Below, one piece after another: positions 55,823 through 64,000 of a stretch of DNA of 64,000 nucleotides; positions within the stretch are counted from its first letter, which is position 1; every line of letters begins with the position of its first letter. Location of the stretch: positions 89,014 to 153,013 of the forward strand of contig CAVVZC010000011.1 in assembly GCA_963752565.1 (NCBI GenBank). The letters run 5' to 3'. The stretch is from UBA11574 sp963752565. Its GTDB lineage: Bacteria > Desulfobacterota > Desulfobacteria > Desulfobacterales > UBA11574. The position numbers and the translations under genes are program-made. The notes beneath the pieces are model-generated. The model was not told the origin of the DNA. It worked only from the letters and a program-made list of their open reading frames with translations, and made no database searches.

Positions 55823-57925
55823 TTATCGCAGAGTCACCTGGCTTTGTATGCCGTGCGATTGCAAATCAGCACATTGAGCTTCCGCTCCTTCTTTAGTGTA
55901 AAATGCCCCTGTAAAAAGTCGGTATGTATCGTTTTCTCCTTTAACGGCATATGTAAAGAAACCGAGTTGGTTGAGCTTTAGGGACATATCCTGCATCGTA
56001 CTTTCAGTCGTGTAGCAACCGATAAGATTTGCATAAGGTGTCTTTTTTACAGTCACGTCAACAAGTTTATCTTTGGCTATTGCAATGTCTGCTTCTTTCT
56101 TGGTTTTGTAATAACCGGAATAACAACCCCACCATATTCCACTTTTCTCATAATTGACCTTTATGGCGTATGGCGTCAGACCTTTTTTCCTATAGCGCGC
56201 AATCATTTTCCGGGCTTTTTCCAGGGTACGCCAGCTCGACAGGTGAAGGGAATAGGGGAGCCGGGAATCGGATATACGAGAAATGTCTGATAAATCACCC
56301 TTTTTCTTTACCTGATTATCCGGCCTTGCGGTTTCTTTTTTCTCTGAACGGTTTTCTTTCAAAGGTTGATGAGAAGGCTTTTCAGCGATAGTGACATCGT
56401 TTTTTTCGGTGTCGAAAGCGGGTGCGACATTTTCTTCCTTCAAAAAGTGAATGTTTCCTATTTCTTCACGTCCGATGGTGTTGAGAATCCTCTGCTTTGC
56501 TATCATTAGGTCTGCATAAGTTGATAGCGAACGTACCTGTGAGAACAGGTGTCTGCCTTCGCTTTTAAGTACGTCTTCGATTTTTCCGTTACCTAATTTA
56601 GCATGACGTCTGCGTCCTTCCATTAATTGTTCTCGTTTGGACTCAATGTCTTTTGTCTGCCCATATCTCTGAATCGTATATTCATAGTCAACTACGGCAA
56701 TATTCAATTGAGTCAGGATCGCTGCTGCTATAGAAAGCCGAGATTTTTTGATCAGTTCTTGTGTCTTTATAACCTCCCTTTGCCGGCTCTTCTTATACGG
56801 AATCGACAACAAATCAAACGACAGCTTGAGTCCGACATCATGCCAGTCGTTGTAAAAGAGATGTGAATCGGCGTCATAATTGAATCGATAAAAAATAGAT
56901 GCGTTCGGCGCCATCTTTGTAACTGTTATTCGTGCCTCATCAACGGTGATGAGTTCTTTAAGATCCTGCTCGTAGAGTTCCGGACGTTGATGTAATGCCT
57001 CTGTTTCAAGTGCTTTTAAATTTATATCCATTTTTTCTATTGCAAAGCTGAAGTCAACTGGCGCAAGTTCAAAATCGAGCTGTTTCGTTAATCCCATTAA
57101 AGTGGCGAGTTTGTGTTTATGTTTTTGAAACTCTTGTTCAAACCCGCTCATTTTCATTTTCATTTCAGATAATGCTGTGGTTGTTTCTAAAACATCTATT
57201 TCAGATACTAATCGAGTCTCAATCTGATTTAACAGTATTTTTTCGCGCTTTTGCAGACGGTCGATCAGTCTGTCCGCTATCTGCATTGCTGCTCGAGATA
57301 CCTGCATCTGCCAGAATGTTTTAGTGACATCTAGCTTTAAATTCTGAATAACACGTCGGCGTATCTGCTCTGAAATTCTAAATCGATTGAAGGCCTGCCT
57401 TTGTTGATAATATGAAATGCCAAAATCAAGTAAATTCCACGATAGCTCCAGATCAAATTTTCGTGTAGCTTTGTCTCTGGAATAATTAAAAGCCTGAAAG
57501 CCTTCTTCACCAATCAAAGGCTCGGAAAAACTGGCGTTATATTTGTCTCGGTAGCCTAATTCCCCGCCCAATGTCAGTGAGGGAAGCATCTTTAGTTTGG
57601 CGCCAACAGCAGCTTCTTCCTGAATATCACGCTCCAATTTAGTGATAGCAGCCTCCAGATTGAATTTTATGGCATACTCAATGGCATCTTCGAGTGTGAG
57701 AGGGCCGTCAATGACAGGTTCAAAATGATCCGTTGATTCGACATCTTCAACAAGCGCCATATCATTCAAGGATTTGATATCCTTCTGGAGGTTCTTTTCG
57801 CGTATGGATTGCAACTCTTTTTCATTCACGACGTTTGTCTTATTTTGGGCACATCCGGTGAACAAAAAACTTAACATAAAGAATCCTGCAGTCAGTGTCG
57901 TTATCAATAAATATTCTTTTTTCAT
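55823..57925 (-). CDS. Lipoprotein TolC-type outer membrane protein with two C-terminal SPOR repeats
   Basis: 700 residues. The signal peptide ends in a lipobox (LSFLFTGC). The TolC domain spans about 75-480: PLTLEDAIEYAIKFNLEAAI, LELSWNLLDFGISYYQQRQ, LNTIGREEIGNIHFL. A charged linker (EKKETARPDNQVKKKGDL) leads to two SPOR-type repeats: YSLHLSSWRTLEKARKMIAR and YKTKKEADIAIAKDK, then YANLIGCYTTESTMQDM and YRLFTGAFYTKEGAEAQC. SPOR domains bind denuded peptidoglycan, so this channel may be anchored to the wall or division site. It is the first gene of the secretion run, with its promoter in the 1-kb region facing the adhesin gene. Confidence 0.9.
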   Translation of the reverse strand: MKKEYLLITTLTAGFFMLSFLFTGCAQNKTNVVNEKELQSIREKNLQKDIKSLNDMALVEDVESTDHFEPVIDGPLTLEDAIEYAIKFNLEAAITKLERDIQEEAAVGAKLKMLPSLTLGGELGYRDKYNASFSEPLIGEEGFQAFNYSRDKATRKFDLELSWNLLDFGISYYQQRQAFNRFRISEQIRRRVIQNLKLDVTKTFWQMQVSRAAMQIADRLIDRLQKREKILLNQIETRLVSEIDVLETTTALSEMKMKMSGFEQEFQKHKHKLATLMGLTKQLDFELAPVDFSFAIEKMDINLKALETEALHQRPELYEQDLKELITVDEARITVTKMAPNASIFYRFNYDADSHLFYNDWHDVGLKLSFDLLSIPYKKSRQREVIKTQELIKKSRLSIAAAILTQLNIAVVDYEYTIQRYGQTKDIESKREQLMEGRRRHAKLGNGKIEDVLKSEGRHLFSQVRSLSTYADLMIAKQRILNTIGREEIGNIHFLKEENVAPAFDTEKNDVTIAEKPSHQPLKENRSEKKETARPDNQVKKKGDLSDISRISDSRLPYSLHLSSWRTLEKARKMIARYRKKGLTPYAIKVNYEKSGIWWGCYSGYYKTKKEADIAIAKDKLVDVTVKKTPYANLIGCYTTESTMQDMSLKLNQLGFFTYAVKGENDTYRLFTGAFYTKEGAEAQCADLQSHGIQSQVTLR

Positions 57926-58563
57926 GTTTGAATTATACTGAAGTTAGCTAAACCTTAGAGCTATGCAAATCACATTTTAAGAGTGGTAAATTTATAATGT
58001 ATACAGCATGTTAATATTGAATCTGAAAATATTATTGTCATCAAAATTAACGCCAATTTGTTTTAATAGATTTTCAAGATTTTTCACACAGCTTAGAGCT
58101 TCGTTAACCCCTCCAATGGGGTCTAACTGTACAAACTTTTTTGAATCAACCTGAGAAATGCAATATCCGGGCCAGCATTAAGTCAATCCTATTCCAAGTA
58201 TTTATAAAAATACAGTAACAGTATTAAAGTTTTAGAGTATTTATGTCGATTAACCATGGAGTAAAGAATTTAATTTAAACGCAAAGAACGGACACGGATA
58301 GTTTTTATTCTAAAATAAGCTATAATTACAAATGGTTATAGTCCTATAACTGTAAGTGCTGGTCTGAAAAGCCGCTAACCATTGAATAAAGCAAAGACTG
58401 TTCTAACGTTAATTTGCGCTGAAAAAATAGGAGGTTGAACATAAATTTTCCAAACCAGACGGGAAGATATCTAAATTGTTACCGTCATATCATGTAACAG
58501 ATGATATCAAAAGAGGAGAACACTGGGTTTTGACAGAAATATTAGCTGGTTAACAAGGTCATC
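57926..58563. other. Divergent intergenic region, no gene seen
   Basis: AT-rich stretch upstream of the tolC-SPOR gene. AATTATACTG at 57930-57939 gives a minus-strand TATAAT very close to the start codon. A small palindrome ATCATGTAACAGATGAT occurs near 58490. No known riboswitch could be matched by eye. Confidence 0.3.
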
Positions 58564-58818
58564 TTAAGGCGATTTGGATAATCCACATAGAAGAAAGAAA
58601 CGTGCTTTCCGGCATTAAATCAGGGACAATCTCTGAAGCTGACGATGCGGCTAATCTATAGGCCGAAGCGGTAAATGCTACAGAAAGTCGGGCAGAAGAT
58701 TTTCTTTGAAAACATAGGGTTCCACAGAGACAACGTAAGATAGAGAAACAAAATTCTTTTCTGTCAGAAAGCGACAAAAATTTGACGGATTCTGTAGCAA
58801 TTTTGGTCAGCGTCCGGG
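58564..58818 (+). pseudogene. Decayed duplicate of the N-terminus of the giant surface protein
   Basis: Plus-strand translation in one frame gives AIWIIHIEERNVLSGIKSGT, ISEADDAANL-stop-AEAV, NATESRAEDFL-stop, and later FLSESDKNLTDSVAILVS. It aligns with the intact gene 370 bp downstream: TLRIIRLEERIVLDGAGAGA, VAEAADAIDPI, EAAESEADDAS and VSETGSDTVLPDSASVLIIS. Two stop codons and no visible start show it is dead. Confidence 0.75.
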
Positions 58819-58936
58819 TAGGAGCGATCTCACTCAGCCCGAATTGGTAAAATAGCCGGGACTACCCGTTTAGCTGTTAGACTAATTAGATTAATAAAAC
58901 ACACAATAATATCAGACTGTTATCAGGAGTAACCCG

Positions 58937-61900
58937 ATGACACTTCGTATTATCCGTTTGGAAGAAAGGATCGTGCTTGACGGCGCCGGAGCAGGGGCTG
59001 TTGCTGAAGCTGCCGATGCTATCGATCCAATTAATGATTCGGTGGAGGCTGCTGAAAGCGAGGCAGATGATGCTTCTTCAGAGGCACAACCTTCCGACGA
59101 CACCAGTGATGACTTAGCTGCAGACCATCTGACCGGTCCCGTTTCTGAGACAGGCAGTGACACTGTTTTACCGGATTCTGCATCGGTTTTGATCATAAGC
59201 GATTCCATTCAAGATGCCGATCAGATGGTGAATGCGGCAAGGGACAATGTCCTGGTCGTCCGCTATTCACCTTCCAATATGACATCTGAAGCCCTCCTTG
59301 AAAACATAAAAGATGTATTGGGGGATCAAAAGGTCGAAAGCATTGCTTTTGCGTGTGCTGAAAATGGCGAAGGGAGTATGGAGCTTGCCAGTGACAGTAT
59401 ATTGAGCAATACCACCCTGGCGGTAAGTGAGAACCAGCAGGCGTTCTGGAGCGATATCGGATCACTCATCCAGGACGGCGGCAATATCGATCTGCTTTGT
59501 GACGGACTTTCCTCGGGTGAGACAGGCGAACTTTTGATCGACCAGCTTGAAGCAGCTTCCGGATGCAACGTTGAAGTAAGTGATGATTCTGTCGATGCAG
59601 GCATATTTGATCTGCGTTATTCCACTGACAGCGGAGCGGTAACCATAGAAATGGAGGGCGGCCAATCCTTTGCCATTAATCATGCGGCTGTTGAGCCAGC
59701 AGAAATTGCAGAAGTAGCAACCAACGTGATTTTCGGGGCATCTGGCGAAGGCGCAGACGCAGCAACAGCCGGCCTCAACGTTGTCCTGATTGACACTACG
59801 CTAGCGGACTATCAGGATCTTGCAGGCGCAGTTGAACAAGGCACACACGTTGTTTTTTATGACGGGAATACGGAATCGGCTGACGGGGTCCTTACCCGAG
59901 CAGTGGACTACGCCGCGTCATCTGGCGAGGCAATCGATTCCCTTTCAATCATGGCCCACGGCACAAGTGGACAGTTCAAACTTGGCAACGAATGGATCGG
60001 AGCGGACGACCTGGCAAAACACACCGAGGCCTGGCATGCTCTTGATGCGGTCATGAATGATGGCGGCAACCTCTACCTGTTCGGGTGTAACGTGGCGCAG
60101 GATTCCGAGGTCGACCAGGCCCTTTTGGATGAACTTGCCCAGGTGACACATGCCGACGTGTTTGCCTCGGACGACGTTACCGGCGACGGAGGCGATTGGG
60201 ATCTTGAAGTGGCATCCGCGGGAGATGAGGCGGAGCTAATTGCAGGACTCGACCAACCTTTCGATTTTGAAGCACTTGATGGTTATACCGGCATACTCGC
60301 CCCCCCAACCGCTTCTGACAACTCGATCACCACCAATGAGGACACTGCTTACGTCTTCAGTGCGGCAGACTTTAATTTTTCGGATGTGGATGGCGACAGC
60401 CTGGAACAGGTTCAGATCACATCACTGGAAAGCGCTGGATCTCTCAAGCTGAACGGTTCTGATGTCACCCTGGACCAGGTGATCAGCAGGGCAGATATCG
60501 ACGCCGGCAACCTGACGTTTACGCCGGCGGCCAACGCCAATGGCGCGGGCTATGACAACTTCCAGTTCAAGGTACATGACGGCACCGAATACAGTGCCTC
60601 AGCCTATACGATGACCGTGGATGTTACACCGGTTGACGACGCCACGGTTATCACGGTTCCATCAAGCCAGAGCGTTGATGAGGACACAAGTCTGGTTTTT
60701 TCTACTGGCAATGGAAACCTCGTATCCGTCAGTGACGTAGACACGGGAGAAGACGTCAATGTCACATTGAGCGTCAACGATGGAACATTGTCCTTGGCTC
60801 AGACCACGGGTCTGACATTTATTGCCGGTGACGGATCAGGCGATACCACCATGACCTTTACCGGTTCTGTTTCTAACATTAATTCTGCCCTCGATGGGAT
60901 GACTTTCTCTCCCGATGCAGACTTTAACGGCTCAGTGGATCTCGACGTGACGGCCACTGGTGTCGTAGATTTTAAAGAATCCGTTTTGGCCCAGTCTCCT
61001 GTTTCTTACTGGAAGCTGGACGAAACGTCGGGGACATCGGCTTCAGATGAATCAGGCAGTCACTCCGGGACCTATACCAATGGGGTCACAGTGGGTGGAG
61101 ACGGGATTACCGATGGGGCAAAGGCTCCAACTTTTGACGGAATCAATGACTACATTGAGATCGCCCACCATGATGACTTTTTGTTAGACGACGGTACCAT
61201 TCAGCTCTGGTTCAAGACACCCGATATTAACACGCGAGGTGAGCTCTTTTCCAAAGACTCTTCAGACAATGACACGGGAGGGCACGTCACTACGTGGGTT
61301 GAGAATGGCGAAGTAAACGTGCGCTTCCAGAGCACAACGGCTACCTACACCGCCAGCGGAGGAACCCTCCAAGCTGATCAGTGGCACCAAATGGTTTTAA
61401 CCTTTGGTTCGGGAGGAATGAAACTCTATGTGGATGGCCAGCTTGTTGATAGCGATCCTTACACTGGTGGTTTGGGAACGACCTCTGGCGGCGCTGGGAA
61501 CTATGAGCCGATCGTCATTGGAGCGAACACATGGGCCAGCGGGGATTTGCAGGCCACTCCATTGAGCGACTATTTCGAAGGCCAGATTGATGAGGTCGCC
61601 ATTTTTAGTGATGCCTTGAGTGCCACAGAAATCGACATTCTTTATGACGCTGGATTAGGAATTGGCGGGGGGACTGCGTCTTCGGATTCTGTGACAATCA
61701 CAGTAAATGCGATTCAGGATGCTCCGACTGCCGCGGCCAACACGGTCACCACCAATGAGGATACTGCCTACACTTTCACTGCGGCCGACTTCAACTTCAC
61801 GGATGTGGACGGTGACAGCCTGACCCAGGTCCAGATCACAACACTGGAGAGCGCCGGATCTCTCAAACTGAGCGGAACTGACGTCACCCTGGATCAGGTG

Positions 61901-64000
61901 ATAGCCAAGGCCGACATCGATGCGGGCAATCTAACGTTCACACCGGCCTCCGATGCCAACGGCTCGAGTTACGACAACTTCCAGTTCAAGGTACATGACG
62001 GCACCGAATACAGTGCCTCAGCCTATACGATGACCGTGGATGTTACCCCGGTTGACGACGCCACGGTTATCACGGTTCCATCAAGCCAGAGCGTTGATGA
62101 GGACACAAGTCTGGTTTTTTCTACTGGCAATGGAAACCTCGTATCCGTCAGTGACGTAGACACGGGAGAAGACGTCAATGTCACATTGAGCGTCAACGAT
62201 GGAACATTGTCCTTGGCTCAGACCACGGGTCTGACATTTATTGCCGGTGACGGATCAGGCGATACCACCATGACCTTTACCGGTTCTGTTTCTAACATTA
62301 ATTCTGCCCTCGATGGGATGACTTTCTCTCCCGATGCAGACTTTAACGGCTCAGTGGATCTCGACGTGACGGCCACTGGTGTCGTAGATTTTAAAGAATC
62401 CGTTTTGGCCCAGTCTCCTGTTTCTTACTGGAAGCTGGACGAAACGTCGGGGACATCGGCTTCAGATGAATCAGGCAGTCACTCCGGGACCTATACCAAT
62501 GGGGTCACAGTGGGTGGAGACGGGATTACCGATGGCGAAAAAGCGCCCACCTTTGACGGTATCAATGACTACATTGAGATCCCCCACCATGATGACTTTT
62601 TGTTAGACGACGGTACCATTCAGCTCTGGTTCAAGACACCCGATACTAACTCACGAGGAGAGCTCTTTTCCAAGGACTCTTCAGACAATGACACGGGAGG
62701 GCACGTCACTACGTGGGTTGAGAATGGCGAAGTAAACGTGCGTTTCCAGAGCACAACGGCTACCTACACCGCCAGCGGAGGAACCCTCCAAGCTGATCAG
62801 TGGCACCAAATGGCTTTAACCTTTGGTTCGGGAGGAATGAAACTATATGTGGATGGCCAGCTTGTTGATAGCGATTCTTACACTGGTGGTTTGGGAACGA
62901 CCTCTGGCGGCGCTGGGAACTATGAGCCGATCGTCATTGGAGCGAACACATGGGGCAGCGGGGACTTGCAGGCCACTCCGTTGAGCGACTATTTCGAAGG
63001 CCAGATTGATGAGGTCGCTATTTTTAGTGGTGCCTTGAGTGCCACAGAAATTGACAATCTTTATGACGCTGGATTAGGAATTGGCGGGGGGACTGCGTCT
63101 TCGGATTATGTGACAATCACAGTAAATGCGATTCAGGATGCTCCGACTGCCACGGCCAATACGGTCACCACCAATGAGGATACTGCCTACACCTTCACTG
63201 CGGCCGACTTCAACTTCACGGATGTTGACGGTGACAGCCTGACCCAGGTCCAGATCACCTCACTGGAGAGCGCCGGATCTCTCAAGCTGAGCGGAACTGA
63301 CGTCACCCTGGATCAGGTGATAACCAAGGCCGACATCGATGCGGGCAATCTGACTTTTACTCCAGCAGCGGATGCAAATAGTGCCGGATACGACAACTTT
63401 CAGTTCAAAGTTCATGACGGCATCGAATACAGTGTTTCAGCCTATACGATGACCGTGGATGTAACCGCGATCAATGACGCGCCGACTGCATCTGACAATA
63501 CGGTTACCACCAATGAAGATACCACGTATACGTTTACGGCAGCCAACTTCAACTTCACGGATGTGGACGGTGACATCCTGACCCAGGTGCAGATTACATC
63601 ACTGGAGTCTATCGGATCTCTTAAACTCAGCGGATCTGACGTCACACCGGACCAAGTGATCAGCAGGGCTGACATTGATGCTGGTAATTTGACTTTCACA
63701 CCGGTCCCCGATGCCAATGGCGCAGGCTACGATTCCTTCCAGTTCGAGGTACATGACGGGACCGAATATAGTGCAGGCGCCTACCAGATGACCGTGGATG
63801 TTACTGCTGTTGACGATGCACCGGTAGACCTGCGGACGACAGCAACAACTGATGGCGGAATTAATCTGAATAATGATGGTGGTAACGACGTTTACCTGGT
63901 TGCGGATAATGGAGGCGCGCTCCTTGGTGGACTAACTACTGTGACCATCGAAACATCATTCTCGATAAGCACACTCGCAGGAGACGTCACACCGTTGCTA
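58937..64000 (+). CDS. Giant LEPR-XLL/DUF4347 surface protein with cadherin-like and LamG repeats (3' end outside the window)
   Basis: Open for 1688 codons to the window edge. AGGAG precedes the ATG. Layout: a LEPR-XLL-like motif (RLEERIVLDGAG, residues 6-17); an acidic stretch; a divergent DUF4347-like domain (about 84-240); a clear DUF4347 domain (about 280-433; NVVLIDTTLADYQDLAGAV, SLSIMAHGTSGQFKLGNEW, LYLFGCNVAQDSEVDQAL); cadherin-like/tandem-95 repeats (TNEDTAYVFSAADFNFSDVD) at about 455, 928, 1400 and 1515; a second beta repeat type (DEDTSLVFSTGNGNLVSVSD); and two LamG jelly-rolls (YWKLDETSGTSASDESGSHS, GTIQLWFKTP, MKLYVDGQLVDSD). No Sec signal peptide is seen, as in type-I-like exported adhesins. 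Probably exported by the divergent TolC/HlyD/M50 genes (inference). More GC-rich than its neighbours. Confidence 0.9.
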   Translation, partial: MTLRIIRLEERIVLDGAGAGAVAEAADAIDPINDSVEAAESEADDASSEAQPSDDTSDDLAADHLTGPVSETGSDTVLPDSASVLIISDSIQDADQMVNAARDNVLVVRYSPSNMTSEALLENIKDVLGDQKVESIAFACAENGEGSMELASDSILSNTTLAVSENQQAFWSDIGSLIQDGGNIDLLCDGLSSGETGELLIDQLEAASGCNVEVSDDSVDAGIFDLRYSTDSGAVTIEMEGGQSFAINHAAVEPAEIAEVATNVIFGASGEGADAATAGLNVVLIDTTLADYQDLAGAVEQGTHVVFYDGNTESADGVLTRAVDYAASSGEAIDSLSIMAHGTSGQFKLGNEWIGADDLAKHTEAWHALDAVMNDGGNLYLFGCNVAQDSEVDQALLDELAQVTHADVFASDDVTGDGGDWDLEVASAGDEAELIAGLDQPFDFEALDGYTGILAPPTASDNSITTNEDTAYVFSAADFNFSDVDGDSLEQVQITSLESAGSLKLNGSDVTLDQVISRADIDAGNLTFTPAANANGAGYDNFQFKVHDGTEYSASAYTMTVDVTPVDDATVITVPSSQSVDEDTSLVFSTGNGNLVSVSDVDTGEDVNVTLSVNDGTLSLAQTTGLTFIAGDGSGDTTMTFTGSVSNINSALDGMTFSPDADFNGSVDLDVTATGVVDFKESVLAQSPVSYWKLDETSGTSASDESGSHSGTYTNGVTVGGDGITDGAKAPTFDGINDYIEIAHHDDFLLDDGTIQLWFKTPDINTRGELFSKDSSDNDTGGHVTTWVENGEVNVRFQSTTATYTASGGTLQADQWHQMVLTFGSGGMKLYVDGQLVDSDPYTGGLGTTSGGAGNYEPIVIGANTWASGDLQATPLSDYFEGQIDEVAIFSDALSATEIDILYDAGLGIGGGTASSDSVTITVNAIQDAPTAAANTVTTNEDTAYTFTAADFNFTDVDGDSLTQVQITTLESAGSLKLSGTDVTLDQVIAKADIDAGNLTFTPASDANGSSYDNFQFKVHDGTEYSASAYTMTVDVTPVDDATVITVPSSQSVDEDTSLVFSTGNGNLVSVSDVDTGEDVNVTLSVNDGTLSLAQTTGLTFIAGDGSGDTTMTFTGSVSNINSALDGMTFSPDADFNGSVDLDVTATGVVDFKESVLAQSPVSYWKLDETSGTSASDESGSHSGTYTNGVTVGGDGITDGEKAPTFDGINDYIEIPHHDDFLLDDGTIQLWFKTPDTNSRGELFSKDSSDNDTGGHVTTWVENGEVNVRFQSTTATYTASGGTLQADQWHQMALTFGSGGMKLYVDGQLVDSDSYTGGLGTTSGGAGNYEPIVIGANTWGSGDLQATPLSDYFEGQIDEVAIFSGALSATEIDNLYDAGLGIGGGTASSDYVTITVNAIQDAPTATANTVTTNEDTAYTFTAADFNFTDVDGDSLTQVQITSLESAGSLKLSGTDVTLDQVITKADIDAGNLTFTPAADANSAGYDNFQFKVHDGIEYSVSAYTMTVDVTAINDAPTASDNTVTTNEDTTYTFTAANFNFTDVDGDILTQVQITSLESIGSLKLSGSDVTPDQVISRADIDAGNLTFTPVPDANGAGYDSFQFEVHDGTEYSAGAYQMTVDVTAVDDAPVDLRTTATTDGGINLNNDGGNDVYLVADNGGALLGGLTTVTIETSFSISTLAGDVTPLL
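60553..61971 (+). repeat. 1419-bp tandem repeat inside the surface protein gene, unit 1
   Basis: 473 codons covering the end of one cadherin-like repeat, a second beta repeat, a LamG domain and the start of the next cadherin-like repeat. It is nearly identical at nucleotide level to 61972-63390, with only scattered differences. Confidence 0.85.
61972..63390 (+). repeat. 1419-bp tandem repeat inside the surface protein gene, unit 2
   Basis: Second unit in the same frame, offset by exactly 1419 bp. Identity falls off in about the last 50 bases. Synonymous sites are also conserved, so duplication or gene conversion is recent. Confidence 0.85.

Noticed and set aside
58320..58440. Possible c-di-GMP riboswitch upstream of the surface protein
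   Set aside because: AAGCCGCTAACCATTG looked suggestive, but the rest of the consensus and the pairing elements are missing.
59193..59683. Minus-strand frames inside the giant surface protein gene
   Set aside because: Shadows of the long plus-strand frame, which has a ribosome site and recognisable domains.

Overview
This window looks like chromosomal DNA of a Desulfobacterota bacterium, probably a Desulfobacterales sulfate reducer. This is inferred from gene content: a large acyl-CoA catabolism block with XRE-cupin regulators, a fused B12-dependent isobutyryl-CoA mutase (IcmF), HlyD/LEPR-XLL surface proteins and a four-helix-bundle relic. No marker gene confirms it. I saw no rRNA, tRNA or CRISPR array.

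Layout. (1) 1-12.7 kb, minus strand, cell envelope: a tolC-like gene, ftsE, ftsX, an envC-like M23 peptidase and the first codons of the next gene form one run; then a frameshifted PLP aminotransferase, an Omp85 protein with about seven POTRA domains, and tamB split by a single-base frameshift. (2) 13.2-18.9 kb, plus strand: a lipoprotein, an AsmA-like giant, a SYLF protein and a double-ACT protein. (3) 18.9-36.3 kb, acyl-CoA metabolism: a minus-strand operon-like run (icmF, thiolase, 3-hydroxyacyl-CoA dehydrogenase, XRE-cupin regulator, acyl-CoA dehydrogenase), a TetR regulator with two palindromic operators, and a plus-strand run (crotonase, acyl-CoA dehydrogenase, second crotonase, carboxyltransferase, HMG-CoA-lyase-like protein, XRE-cupin regulator, Cys/His-rich protein). 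The set resembles leucine/isovalerate and short-chain acyl-CoA oxidation. This block is peppered with small mobile elements: two copies of a 145-bp palindromic MITE, and three copies of a second repeat family, one of which still carries a dead four-helix-bundle gene. (4) 36.5-51.1 kb, signalling: HDOD protein, hybrid kinases, multi-receiver proteins, a GGDEF protein with an altered signature and an HD-GYP protein, plus several gene relics. (5) 51.2-64 kb, secretion and adhesion: a minus-strand run (lipoprotein TolC with two SPOR repeats, short HlyD adaptor, GAF-HlyD protein, PqqD-like/M50/HlyD fusion) divergent from a giant surface protein that runs off the window. That protein has an N-terminal LEPR-XLL-like motif, DUF4347-type domains, cadherin-like and LamG repeats including a near-identical 1419-bp tandem duplication. 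A decayed copy of its own N-terminus lies just upstream.

The most interesting unit is region 5. It looks like a dedicated exporter for a LEPR-XLL/DUF4347 giant protein, with TolC and three adaptor-type subunits but no ABC ATPase, and with a membrane metalloprotease fused to one adaptor. The c-di-GMP-type signalling genes directly beside it may control it (inference).
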